Below, piece after piece: positions 7,909-22,368 of a stretch of DNA of 64,000 nucleotides. Source of the stretch: Spartobacteria bacterium (GTDB lineage Bacteria; Verrucomicrobiota; Verrucomicrobiia; Chthoniobacterales; UBA10450). Position 1 is the stretch's first letter, and every line of letters starts with the position of its first letter. The translations under genes were made by a program, and so were the position numbers. Location of the stretch: NCBI GenBank assembly GCA_003169975.1, contig PNAA01000057.1, forward strand, positions 124,001 through 188,000, given 5' to 3'. The notes beneath the pieces were generated by a model. That model saw nothing but the letters and a program-made list of their open reading frames with translations. It had not been told where the DNA came from and did no database searches.

Positions 7909-10382
7909 ACGCCGATTGGGAACGGATCGAAGTCATCTTCCAGGCCGCGCTCGCCCAGCCGCCCGCGGAGCGCGCCGCTTTCGTGCGTCACGCCTCAGGC
8001 GGCGATGAAAAGCTGGCGGAGCAAGTGACCAGTTTCCTGCGCTCACATGACGCGGCGAGCGACTTCCTGGAACGACCAGCGATCGAACTCCATGCCGAGG
8101 AATTCTCTGGTGACGACGAACCGCTTCCGCCCGGGACTTCGTTAGGCGATTATCGCATCCTCCACCTCCTCGGGCAGGGCGGGATGGGCGAAGTTTACCT
8201 CGCGGAAGACACTACGCTGGGCCGGCAGGTGGCGGTCAAGCTCCTCCGGCGCGGCTTTGGCGCGGCCGGGATCGCCCGGCATCTGCGCCAGGAAGCGCGC
8301 ATCCTCGCCGGACTGAACGACCCGCACATCGCCCGTCTCTACGGCGTCGCTGCCACGCCCGAAGGCGTTCCCTATTTCATCATGGAATACGTGGCGGGCG
8401 AGCGGATCGACGATTATTGCACGCGCGGCGGCCTCACGACTCGCCCGCGTCTCGAATTGTTTCGCAAGGTCTGCGCCGCGGTCAGCTACGCTCATCGACA
8501 CCTCGTCATTCATCGCGACATCAAACCGGCCAACATTCGGGTCACACCCGAGGGCGAACCGAAGCTGCTCGATTTCGGGATCGCGAAACTGCTCGAGACC
8601 GGGGCGACCCCACGGACGGAAAACACCGTGACTCTGGCCGGAATGATGACTCCGGATTACGCCAGCCCCGAGCAGGTCCGCGGAGAGACCATGACCACGG
8701 CGAGTGACGTCTACAGTCTCGGTGTCGTTCTTTACGAACTGCTCACCGGCGAACGGCCGCATCGCCTGACAACGCGCGTGCCGCACGAGATCGCGCGCGC
8801 GATCAGCGAGGATGAACCGCTCCGCCCGAGCCAGCGCCGCCGCGAACTGGCCGGCGATCTCGATAACATTCTCCTCATGGCGTTGCGCAAGGAGCCGGAA
8901 CGCCGCTACGCCTCGGTCGGCCTTCTCTCCGAGGATATTCGCCGACATCTCGTCGGGTTGCCGGTGCTCGCGCATAAGGACACGAGCGCCTATCGGGCGG
9001 CTAAGTTCGTTAGGCGCCATCGCGGCGCGGTGGTCGCGACAATCCTGGTGTTTTTTGCGCTGCTGAGCGGCCTGGTGGTCGCGAATTGGCAGGCCCGCAT
9101 CGCCCGACAGGCGCAGGTGAAAGCCGAGACCGCGCGCAAACAGGCGGATCGCCTGAACCAATTTCTCGAGGATCTGATGAGCAGCGCCGATCCCGCGAAG
9201 ATGGGCAAGGATGGAAAGGTCGTTCCCATGCTCGATGCCGCGGGCGAAAAGCTCGATCACGAGTTAGCTGACGAGCCGGAAATTCTCGCGCGCGCTCACG
9301 AGACCCTCCGGCGCGCCTATCAGCACCTGGGAATTTCCGACCGGGCCGAAGAACATGCTCGCGCCGCCCTCGCGCTCGTGCGCCGTTTGCACGGACCCGA
9401 TGATCCGGCGACGGCGCGGGCAGAGTTTCATCTCGCGGATGTCTTGAGCGACCGTTATCGCCCGCAGGAAGCGGAACCGCTGCTCCGTCACGCGCTCGCG
9501 GTGGAGCGAAAGCAGCCCGTGCCTAACGATGGCGATCTGGCCGATACGCTCGAGACCCTGAGTTTCATCTACGCGACCGAGAAACGTCCGGGCGACGCCG
9601 AGAAGGTCGCGCAGGAAGCGGTCTCCCACGCGCGCGCCGCCTGGGGCGAGCAGGACCAGCGCTTTCTCCGCGTGCTCAACGAAATGGGCAACATTCAGAT
9701 CGCGAAGGGAGATTACGCCGCAGCCACCCCGATCTATCGCCGGCTCATCGCGCTCAACGACAAAGTGCAGCCTGGAGGCCTCGGCTCGATCGCGCCGCAA
9801 ATCAATCTCTGTATCTCCCTTTTCAATCTCGAAAAGTTCGCGGAGCTGGAACCGGCCGTGAACCGCCTGCTCAGCGACACCAACCGGCTCGTCGGCGAGC
9901 ACGGCCTGCCCACCGCCATTGCTCTGGCCGTTCGTGGCTGCCTCGAGTTTGCCAAAGGCGATTACGCGGCCGCGATTCCGCCGTTACGAAAAGCGCTCGG
10001 CATTCTCCCGAACAACTATCCGCCCGGCCAGACGAGTGTCGTGCAATGTCGCGTTCTGCTCGGCCTTTGCCTCACTCGCACGGGTCATGCAGTCGAGGGC
10101 GAACCGCTGCTGCGCCAGGCTTTGGCCGACGGCGGAAAAGTCGATCGTGCGGAATTTGCCCACACCGTCGGCAATCTCGAAACCGCCCTCGGCGAATGTC
10201 TGCTCGCCCAAAACCGTGAGGCCGAAGCCGCGCCGCTGCTCCTCGCCGGCTACAATGATCTCAAAGCGCGGTTGGGGGACAAGAATCCCCTCACCATCAA
10301 AGCCGTCGCCCGTCTTCGTACCCTGCATCAGGGGAAAATTGATTCGAACAAGACGGCCGTTTCCTGGCATCCGGATCGTTAG
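7905..10382 (+). CDS. membrane Ser/Thr protein kinase with C-terminal TPR region
   Basis: 825 residues. The kinase domain (about 83-350) has the glycine loop LGQGGMGEVYLAED, the Lys in QVAVKLL (residue 112), the catalytic loop HRDIKPANI (His about 203), the DFG motif in LLDFGIAKLL and the activation segment PDYASPEQVRGE. A single membrane span lies at about 376-396 (VVATILVFFALLSGLVVANW). The rest is helical TPR-type repeats, predicted extracytoplasmic, probably a sensor or scaffold. It overlaps the ECF sigma gene by four bases, which marks it as the partner kinase. The stop TAG lies inside a TCGTTAGGC copy (10376-10384). Confidence 0.95.
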   Translation: MNADWERIEVIFQAALAQPPAERAAFVRHASGGDEKLAEQVTSFLRSHDAASDFLERPAIELHAEEFSGDDEPLPPGTSLGDYRILHLLGQGGMGEVYLAEDTTLGRQVAVKLLRRGFGAAGIARHLRQEARILAGLNDPHIARLYGVAATPEGVPYFIMEYVAGERIDDYCTRGGLTTRPRLELFRKVCAAVSYAHRHLVIHRDIKPANIRVTPEGEPKLLDFGIAKLLETGATPRTENTVTLAGMMTPDYASPEQVRGETMTTASDVYSLGVVLYELLTGERPHRLTTRVPHEIARAISEDEPLRPSQRRRELAGDLDNILLMALRKEPERRYASVGLLSEDIRRHLVGLPVLAHKDTSAYRAAKFVRRHRGAVVATILVFFALLSGLVVANWQARIARQAQVKAETARKQADRLNQFLEDLMSSADPAKMGKDGKVVPMLDAAGEKLDHELADEPEILARAHETLRRAYQHLGISDRAEEHARAALALVRRLHGPDDPATARAEFHLADVLSDRYRPQEAEPLLRHALAVERKQPVPNDGDLADTLETLSFIYATEKRPGDAEKVAQEAVSHARAAWGEQDQRFLRVLNEMGNIQIAKGDYAAATPIYRRLIALNDKVQPGGLGSIAPQINLCISLFNLEKFAELEPAVNRLLSDTNRLVGEHGLPTAIALAVRGCLEFAKGDYAAAIPPLRKALGILPNNYPPGQTSVVQCRVLLGLCLTRTGHAVEGEPLLRQALADGGKVDRAEFAHTVGNLETALGECLLAQNREAEAAPLLLAGYNDLKARLGDKNPLTIKAVARLRTLHQGKIDSNKTAVSWHPDR

Positions 10383-10505
10383 GCAAAAAGCACCGCCGCT
10401 CGCAACAGCACCGGCGCGTTGCACGGGCGGCAACCGCGGCAAATCGGCGTTCTACACGGCGATTCTCTCGACCTTCCGCGATTATTGTTTAGTCTCCCGC
10501 TGCGC

Positions 10506-14514
<4,009 letters not shown>

Positions 14515-14525
<11 letters not shown>

Positions 14526-14578
14526 GCGTCCCGCCTGACCCGGCCGCCGGCCATCCTGCCCGGCGGACCGGGGGGCGG
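14515..14578 (+). repeat. REP palindrome overlapping the carB stop codon
   Basis: The outer head is the same as in the REPs flanking the nested transposase (CGGAAGTTAGGCGTCCCGCC). A hairpin follows with stem CCGCCGG/CCGGCGG around 14544-14566. The TAG of carB falls inside the head. It is probably a non-autonomous REP mobilised by the nested RAYT or a relative. Confidence 0.7.
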
Positions 14579-14598
14579 GGACGCTGCCGGCCAGTCAT

Positions 14599-14796
14599 AT
14601 CTTCCGCCGCAACAAAGAGCGGACAGCCAACAGGCTTTTCCTGTGCGATAAATCGTTGATGTCATCGCTGGCCGATCTCATCTCGAAGTGGCCGCTCCTG
14701 CGCCAGATCCGCGAAGGCAAGGACGGCAAACTGGTCTCGATCGAGTCCCGGGCCGGCGGCCGCGCGTCGCGTTTTAACTCGTCGGCACGGGAGTAA
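14599..14796 (+). pseudogene. unrecognised gene remnant (C-terminal part)
   Basis: 65 codons stay open to a TAA at 14794 with plausible coding character (SLADLISKWPLLRQIREGKD and VSIESRAG). There is no good start codon or ribosome-binding site, and the REP lies just upstream. It looks like the 3' end of a gene cut off by rearrangement. I do not recognise the family. Confidence 0.35.
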
Positions 14797-14798
14797 GA

Positions 14799-14924
14799 AC
14801 GTTCACGCAATACCTCGCCTACATGGTGCCGATTCTGCTTGGCAACATCATCGGGGGCTCGTCCATCGTGGCCGCCATCGCCCACGCAGAGTACGTCGGC
14901 AGCGGAGAAGGCGAAGGAGCCTGA
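14799..14924 (+). pseudogene. remnant of a formate/nitrite transporter (FocA/NirC family) C-terminus
   Basis: The reading frame gives TFTQYLAYMVPILLGNIIGG and then SSIVAAIAHAEYVG before a TGA. This is the last transmembrane helix of the FNT family, where YL..PVLLGNIIGG...VA is typical. Nothing of the other helices is present upstream, so it is a decayed fragment left after deletion. Confidence 0.6.
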
Positions 14925-14927
14925 CGA

Positions 14928-16807
14928 TCAACCCGGCGACGAGCGCAGCGAGCGCCGGTCGCCTTGACGACTTGTTAGGCCATCGCGGTCGCAGCGTTCA
15001 AGCAACGGGACGACAATCCGGCGCGTCGTACCGAGCACCTGGCGGAGCTGGCTCACTGTGGCCGGCCCGCCGACCCGGAGTGCCTGCGCGACGCGTGACT
15101 TCATCTGCGCGAACGCGTCGGCGGACAACACAACATCTTCGTTGAGCACGATGACTTCGCCGGTTTCGCTCAAGAATCGCAGCGCCTGTTGCGCGGCGGC
15201 ATCGACGATCAATTCCTTGCGCGACGGCGGATCGAACGGCCGCGCGGCCAGCGCCGCGCGGATTTTTCCACCGGCTCCCGCCAACTCGGCCGGCAACGAA
15301 GGCCGATGACTCCGGCGCTGGATCGCACCCTGCGTGGAGGAAAAATCCCGGGCGCTGAGATCGGCGATCAGCGCGTTTCCCAACTCCGCATCGTCGAGCG
15401 AGAGGTGGGCGCGCAACCGAGCCAGATCGAGGCCGGCGCGTTCGGGATGGGCCAAGTGTTCCGCGTCGATCGCGTCGCTGGCGCGCTGCCGCAGCGCCTT
15501 CCACCACGCGGCATCGGCCACAATCGTCCCGTCGGTGAAAGCCTTCCTCTCGCTTACCAGGCGATCGACAGCATTCGATATTTCCCCCGCGCTGAAACTG
15601 GATTGGAGAAGGAGCGTTGCTCGTCGAACCATTTGGTCGCGCTGCAATTGCGTAACACAGAGCGTGATCAAATCGTTAGGCGCGGCCGCCCGCGCCTGGA
15701 GAAACCTCCGTTCCGCTGACGCGCGAAATTTTGTTCTCTCCGCCTCGGGATTCAAAACCACGCCGCCCGCGATCGTCTGCCGCCCGGACGAATCACGGAT
15801 GATGAAACGATCACCGACGAAGACGAATGCCGGTTGCGTGAAACGCAAACGCGCGACCGTCGTTTCGCCCGGGAGCAACTCGCGGCGATCGAGCAGAAGA
15901 ATCCGGGCGGTGAACCGCGCGCTGCCATAATGCACTTGGACCACAGAATTGCTTTTCAACGGACGCGAAGGAAGCAGGGCACTTGCGGATCGCTCGATCA
16001 AGGCGTCGATCGTGCGACTCGACTCCGCGTGGTCAATCGTGGTGAGCACGCTTCCGCGCGGAATTTCGGCCGGCCGCAGATCGGGAAGATTCAGCGCCGT
16101 GCGCGTCCCGGGTAGCGCGACTTCAAGCGATTGATTGTGACTTTGAATGGCGCGAACTCGGGTGCGCAGATTCTGTGGCTGGATCGAAACGGTTTCACCG
16201 CGCGTCACCGGGCCACCCGTCAATGTCCCGGTCACGACCGTTCCGCTGCCGTGCACGGTGAAAACGCGATCGACGAACAGGCGGGGCCTGCCGCTCGCGC
16301 GCGAGGGAGAAATGTTTGCGCACACTCGCTCCAGGGCTTGTTTCAGCTCGTCCAGACCAGTCGCCGCCCGGACTGATGTTTGCACGATTGGCATTTCGCC
16401 TAACGATGTCGCGTGCAGCCGCTCCCGGACTTCCGACTCGATCCGCGCCGGATCGCCCAGGTCGCATTTCGTGATCGCGAGCACGCCGTGGCGGACGCCG
16501 AGATAATGCAGGATCCGCAGATGCTCCTCCGTCTGCGGCATCCAGCTGTCGTCCGCGGCCACGACGAACAACGTGAGATCGATCGCGCCGAGGCCGGCAA
16601 TCATGTTGCGAATGAAATCCTCGTGCCCGGGCACATCGATCACGCCGAGGGAAAAACCGGGCAGCGCGAGATGGGCAAAGCCGAGATCGATCGTGATCCC
16701 GCGCGCTTTCTCCTCGGGCAACCGGTCGGTGTCGATCCCAGTGAGCGCCTTGACGAGCGCGGTCTTGCCGTGATCGACATGGCCGGCGGTCGCGAGAATG
16801 AAATGCT

Positions 16808-16832
<25 letters not shown>
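14928..16832 (-). CDS. selB: selenocysteine-specific translation elongation factor SelB
   Basis: 634 residues from the ATG at 16832; a GTG at 16811 that overlaps the selA stop (GTGA) would give the more usual short N-terminus before ILATAGHVDHGKTALV. The GTPase domain shows the P-loop GHVDHGKT, switch DRLPEEKARGITIDLGFAHL, DVPGHEDFIRNM and the TKCD specificity motif. Beta-barrel domains follow, and the C-terminal part has winged helices that bind the SECIS RNA. It delivers Sec-tRNA to UGA codons. It is the last gene of the minus-strand selC-selD-selA-selB set. Confidence 0.96.
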
Positions 16833-18168
<1,336 letters not shown>

Positions 18169-18172
<4 letters not shown>

Positions 18173-19209
18173 GAGACGACGTGGAGCAATGGTTTCGCTT
18201 CGCGCACGATCCGACCGATGATGGCGGCCTCTTTTCCAACGAGACCCATGACCTCGTCGAGTCTTCGTGTTGGAACGCAGAGGAGCAGCCCGCCGCTGGT
18301 TTGCGCGTCGGCCAGAAGGAGGCGTCGCGAGGTTGGCGTCTTGTTCCACTCCACATGTTGTTTGGCGGTCTTGAGATTTTGCCGGGTGCCGCCGGGAACG
18401 CAATCGCGCTCGATCAAAGCGAAAATCTCCTGGCTGATCGCGGGAACATCGTTCGCAAAAATTTCCGCGCCGACCCCGCTCGCGCGACACATCGATGCGA
18501 GGTGACCGAGCAGGCCGAAGCCGGTGACATCGGTGGCGGCGCGGACGAGGCCGCGCTCGGCAAGGTCGGCCCCGATCACGTTGACGCGCGACATCAGGGC
18601 GATGACCGCCTTGGTCAGCGCGCGACTAGTTAGGCCTTTTTTGATCCCAGTAGTTGCGATGCCAGTACCGAGCGGCTTGGTCAGGACGAGTCGATCGCCA
18701 GGTCGCGCCCGGGCATTGGTCAGCATTTTCCTCGGCGAAACGATCCCGGTCACGGCCAGACCGTAGATCGGCTCCGGATTACGGATGGTGTGTCCGCCGA
18801 TGATGGCACAGCCGACCTCGCGCGCTTTCTCAAGACCGCCGCGCAGGATGGTGGCGATGGTTTTCTCGGAAACCAGATCGGTCGGCATGCCCATGATGTT
18901 GAGTGCGGTAAGCGGGCGGCCGCCCATCGCGAAGACGTCGGAGAGCGCGTTGGCCGCGGCGATCTGGCCGTAGGCGAACGGGTCGTCGACGATCGGGGTG
19001 AAGAAATCGGTCGTTTGCACAAGGGCGCGGTCGCGATCGAGGCGGAAAACGCCGGCGTCATCGGCGGTCGCGGAACCGACGAGGACGTTGCGATTCTTGT
19101 AAGACGGTAGCTGACGCAAAACTTGCGCCAGGGCCTGTTGGCTCAGCTTGGAAGCTCAGCCGGCGCAGGACGAGAGCGAGGTCAGTTTACGGATTTGCTC
19201 GCGCGACAT
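18169..19209 (-). CDS. selD: selenide, water dikinase (selenophosphate synthase), itself a selenoprotein
   Basis: 346 residues including selenocysteine. The start is the ATG at 19209, behind a very strong Shine-Dalgarno sequence. Codon 18 (19156-19158) is TGA in SSCAGUASKLSQ, the position of the catalytic Cys/Sec of SelD. Conventional gene calling would start only at 19119 (MRQLPSYKNRN) and lose the active site. The downstream parts are complete: TTDFFTPIVDDPFAYGQIAA, NALSDVFAMGGRP, GGHTIRNPEPIYGLAVTG and TDVTGFGLLGHL. It makes selenophosphate from selenide and ATP. A hairpin follows the UGA. It is translationally coupled to selA. Confidence 0.93.
19111..19131 (-). promoter_or_regulatory. candidate bacterial SECIS hairpin of selD
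   Basis: On the transcript the stem CUGGCGCA pairs with UGCGUCAG (one G-U) around the loop AGUUU, beginning 24 nt after the UGA. Bacterial SECIS elements lie just 3' of the UGA within the coding region and are bound by SelB. The spacing is somewhat longer than in E. coli fdhF, so another fold nearer the UGA is possible. Confidence 0.45.
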
Positions 19210-19225
19210 GCGGATCACCTCCTTT
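19210..19225 (-). promoter_or_regulatory. extended perfect Shine-Dalgarno sequence of selD
   Basis: The leader reads GAAAGGAGGTGATCC, then CGC and ATG. It matches the complement of the 16S rRNA 3' end over about 15 bases, far longer than usual. It settles the start at 19209 upstream of the UGA codon and implies very strong initiation. Confidence 0.75.
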
Positions 19226-19242
19226 CGTTAGGCAAAGAAAAA

Positions 19243-19335
19243 GGCGGAGAGGATAGGAATCGAACCTACCTCGATCGGTGAAGACCGACGGCGATTTTGA
19301 AGATCGCGAGGGCCACCAGGCACCCTTCACTCTCC
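19243..19335 (-). tRNA. selC: tRNA-Sec (anticodon UCA)
   Basis: The minus strand folds as a selenocysteine tRNA. Acceptor 5' GGAGAG pairs with CUCUCC followed by discriminator G. The anticodon arm is GCGAT-CTTCAAA-ATCGC with anticodon TCA. The long variable arm is GTCGGT-CTTC-ACCGAT. The T loop is TTCGATT. CCA is not fully encoded. The gene lies about 35 bases upstream of selD in the same direction. Confidence 0.92.
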
Positions 19336-19478
19336 CGGAAGAAGAAAACGTCCAATCCGCCACGAGACGGATTCGCTGCGGCGAACGCTCAACCCGCCTC
19401 TGCCCGGGACGGGCTACGCCGTGGCGAGCGTCCAACATCCAACGTCCAACGAAGAGGAGCCAAGATCCTACTGCTCGA

Positions 19479-19715
19479 TTATTTGAGCTTCTTGATCTGG
19501 CTAACGAGCGCTTCGAAGTCCGGCCATTCGCCGGAGTCGAGTTTGGAGTGGAGCGTTTTGCCATTGGCGCTGACTTCGAAGGCGCCGCCGCTCGATGGGA
19601 CGAGGGTGAGCGACGCGATCCGATCGCCGAGTTCGAGAATCTTGGCCGCCAAACTGACGGCTTTGGGCGCGTAGTTTCAAACGCTGCAATACTCGATCCG
19701 GATTTCGGTTTTCAT
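19479..19715 (-). CDS. SelW/Rdx-family selenoprotein (CxxU thioredoxin-like)
   Basis: 78 residues including selenocysteine. The ATG at 19715 follows a GGAGGG ribosome-binding site. The N-terminus reads EIRIEYCSVUNYAPKAV, with codon 13 (19677-19679) a TGA. This is the CxxU redox motif after the first beta strand of SelW/Rdx proteins. The rest, SLTLVPSSGGAFEVSANGK, TLHSKLDSGEWPDF and EALVSQIKKLK, matches the family's GxFEV and C-terminal helix. Proteins of this family are small thiol-redox partners. Read without Sec it would look like a broken ORF. It lies next to tRNA-Sec in the Sec cassette. Confidence 0.92.
19645..19661 (-). promoter_or_regulatory. candidate bacterial SECIS hairpin of the SelW-like gene
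   Basis: GCCGUC pairs with GGCGGC (one U-G) around the loop AGUUU, starting 15 nt after the UGA. The loop sequence is the same as in the selD candidate, and the distance agrees with known bacterial SECIS elements. Confidence 0.55.
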
Positions 19716-19866
19716 CGCTTCCCTCCTTTCCAGGGCGAAGCTATCGGGGCGGCAAGAATGGGTCAAGACAGCGGGGGAAACAATAATATCCTAATTTGGT
19801 TCTTCGTCGGGCAAACCCTAGTGCAGCTCCGGCCAATCCGATCGCCCGTCGCGCCGCGCGGAGTCG

Positions 19867-20034
19867 CAATTGTGTAAAGCCAAGCCTCAATTGCGCGATA
19901 CCGGGCATCAATTGCACGACACCGAGAGACGGTTGCGCGACACGAAAATTCGATTGCGCGACCCGGAGATGCGATTGCACGACGGCGAGAGGCCATTGCG
20001 CCGACCCGAGCGTCAATCGCGCACCGCACCGAGG
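19867..20034. repeat. array of eight degenerate 21-bp repeats
   Basis: Eight consecutive 21-bp units fit the pattern C(A/G)ATTGC(G/A)CGAC(A/C)C(C/G)GAGA with drift. Because 21 is a multiple of three, both strands stay open in several frames and give heptad-like false ORFs (such as QLRDTGH/QLHDTER). There are no spacers, so this is not CRISPR. It lies exactly between the selenoprotein cassette and the defence island. The stretch 19716-19866 upstream holds nothing recognisable. Confidence 0.85.
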
Positions 20035-20073
20035 CGGCGCTCTACGAGGGAAATGGCCTTTTAGCCGGAATAT

Positions 20074-22368
20074 CTAATGATGGGCTTTCCAGAGCTGGTA
20101 CAACGCCGCACTCCATTCCTTCAATGCCACGCGTGCTTGTTCTACATCTTCGAGTGGCTGCTCTTGATGCGCCACATACGTGTTACGAAACCCGTTGATC
20201 CTCTCGATTTGCTTGACGAATTCTTTAGACGCGATTGGCGCGAACCGCTTCTTGATCGTATCGAAAATTCCGCCAAAAGACTGGCGCGCCGACTTTGCGT
20301 AATTCAATGACCACCGCAACACGCCAATCGGCATTGTACCTTTTCGATCAACCAAGGTTCCCTTTAGATTGCGCGCGTTCCACTTGATAGTTTCGCCTTC
20401 TTTAGATGGCAGAGAGGAAACATCAGGTTCGAAAAACTGTTCCATCTGATCTTGATTCTGCGGAACATCGGGGCCGAGCAGGTCGATCATCAACCCTCTG
20501 GCAGCTTCATCTAGCGCTCCAAGTAACGCAGTGAAAGGCGGAGCAAACGACACTCCCGTCTTGCGTTCGAGATGCCTAAACAGACTAACCGCTTGCTCGA
20601 CACCTTTTCGATATCGCGGCGGAAGCTCTGATAAGTGCCCTTCGCTGATAAACTCCGTCAAATTCGTGTCCTCAGCGCCGATTTCCCCGAGTGGCAACGT
20701 GAACTGGGGCTCGACTCGTTCTGACAGGAGGTCAGCGAGGTGCGTAGCGCAGACGCTCTCTAGTTCAATTAGCACATCGCCAGAGAACCTTTGGAACACG
20801 CCTTCAGGAACGTAGAGGAAATTCCAACTCGTTTGCTTCGACGCCGCTTTGCACCACGCCACCGCTGCCCCAACCTTTAACGGTACGTCCTTATCGACGC
20901 GGCCCTTAGTTTCTACCAACAAGTATTTGTCATTCGTTGTCCGCACGACGAAATCGGGCGTATAGAACGCGAGCCGACTCGCATCAGTGATGTAGTCAAG
21001 CCTCAACGCTTGTGGACCGGCATTCTTGCAGAACGCTGCAACGTCCGTTGCTTTGTCGAGAAAGTTTGACATCGCCACCTCGAGTTCCCGGTTGCATGGC
21101 ACCAAATTAAACAGTGTGCGTTTGGCCGGAATCGCGGGCTGGTTCTGCGAATGCGTAACTTGGAATGGTTTCCAATTACTAACTTTTGTTGGCTGGCGCT
21201 GAGCCAGGCGTTTACCTTCGATCGTTGTTCGCTTCTGAATTAGCGGAACGAACGTAGCGCGAACGTATTCTCTGACGTCCTGCGCCGAAAGCCTCGACAG
21301 CAGACGCGGGTCAAACAAATCCACCTTCTCTGCAAAAAGCATTTCGGTCAGAAACGTTTCGAGCAAAGGAGCGAGAACGGGATGCGTCCCTCTCACGCCC
21401 GTCATCGTTTCGAGTTCGTCGCGGAAAAAGGCAATCGCTCCAACAGGATTTTGTAGCAACGGAAGCTTAATCTCCATTTGCTCGACGATTTCATTCGTAA
21501 ACAAATGACGGCCTTCGTATTTGATCTCTTCCGTTCGCGCCTCGCCTAACTTTAGCGGCGGGTATCGCGAGAAGGCTTTGCGAACATCGTCAATTGTTAG
21601 CTCGAGTTTCGGGACACGGAGGAATCCAGCCGTGAGACTTGGTAATTCTAAATCGAGCGAAGCAACGTCCTTCTTTTCCTTATCGACGTAAATCGTAACC
21701 GTGGTCGTCGGAATGTCATCGACTTCGACTTCCTCGATTTGCAATCCCTCTTGGCTCAATTGCTCGCGATAAAGGCTCGCAAACGCCGGATGCTCCACCA
21801 CCGTTACGACTTCGGCGACGCCGACGTTGGCGCCCGGAGGAGTCATTCGACGAAGACCACGGCCTAATGTTTGTTCCGGTAAAATACCTGCCTTCGACGT
21901 GTAAGGACGCAGGGGAACAATCGTCGTCACGTTTCGCACGTCCCAGCCTTCGCGCAGCATAAGCACTGACACGATGCACGAGTAAGGGTTTTCATCAGAA
22001 TCGATCTTGCGTGACAGCTCACGCAAAGCCTTCAAATCCTCATCGCTGATTTCCTTCTCGCTCTCCTCAAATACTGGATAGCCGGTTTTCTTTCCGCCAA
22101 CCCACTTAACCTTGCCTTTGAGATTCGTGTGCAGGTTTGTCGTCTTCCCATTCAACTCGCCGAAGAGCGCGTCAGTGTTCAATCGGTGAGCGATTTGGTT
22201 CGCATCCTCGGTGTCTTCGGTCATGACAAACAAGAGCGGCTTCTTCCCGCTCTTTTGCCATTCTTCCTTCGATTTCAACCAGCGCGCGTACCCAACCATG
22301 AGCTGTTCCTGAAAACGATCGGATGCATCAGTCGCAGCACTGCGGCTCCCACTTTCTGCCTTTGCCAA
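20074..22368 (-). CDS. restriction helicase-nuclease subunit, C-terminal part (frameshifted from 22328-23485)
   Basis: 764 codons open after a frame change at about 22330-22368. It begins within [20 protein letters not shown] and carries helicase C-terminal motifs (PLLFVMTEDTEDANQIAHRL, VLMLREGWDVRNV, EQTLGRGLRRM). A large C-terminal region includes YTPDFVVRTTNDKYLLVETK, resembling a PD-(D/E)XK nuclease core (D and ExK). It is the second half of a type III-like Res protein of the BPTD_3080-related kind. Combined with the upstream part, the protein would be about 1140 residues. GC content is visibly lower than in flanking core genes. A single-base correction would restore the gene. Confidence 0.85.
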   Translation of the reverse strand: MAKAESGSRSAATDASDRFQEQLMVGYARWLKSKEEWQKSGKKPLLFVMTEDTEDANQIAHRLNTDALFGELNGKTTNLHTNLKGKVKWVGGKKTGYPVFEESEKEISDEDLKALRELSRKIDSDENPYSCIVSVLMLREGWDVRNVTTIVPLRPYTSKAGILPEQTLGRGLRRMTPPGANVGVAEVVTVVEHPAFASLYREQLSQEGLQIEEVEVDDIPTTTVTIYVDKEKKDVASLDLELPSLTAGFLRVPKLELTIDDVRKAFSRYPPLKLGEARTEEIKYEGRHLFTNEIVEQMEIKLPLLQNPVGAIAFFRDELETMTGVRGTHPVLAPLLETFLTEMLFAEKVDLFDPRLLSRLSAQDVREYVRATFVPLIQKRTTIEGKRLAQRQPTKVSNWKPFQVTHSQNQPAIPAKRTLFNLVPCNRELEVAMSNFLDKATDVAAFCKNAGPQALRLDYITDASRLAFYTPDFVVRTTNDKYLLVETKGRVDKDVPLKVGAAVAWCKAASKQTSWNFLYVPEGVFQRFSGDVLIELESVCATHLADLLSERVEPQFTLPLGEIGAEDTNLTEFISEGHLSELPPRYRKGVEQAVSLFRHLERKTGVSFAPPFTALLGALDEAARGLMIDLLGPDVPQNQDQMEQFFEPDVSSLPSKEGETIKWNARNLKGTLVDRKGTMPIGVLRWSLNYAKSARQSFGGIFDTIKKRFAPIASKEFVKQIERINGFRNTYVAHQEQPLEDVEQARVALKEWSAALYQLWKAHH

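Noticed and set aside
19156-19158. selD as a pseudogene because of an in-frame TGA
   Set aside because: The TGA is at the catalytic Cys/Sec position, and tRNA-Sec, selA and selB are adjacent, so it is read as selenocysteine.
19867-20034. CRISPR array
   Set aside because: Units are contiguous, degenerate and without spacers, and there are no cas genes nearby.
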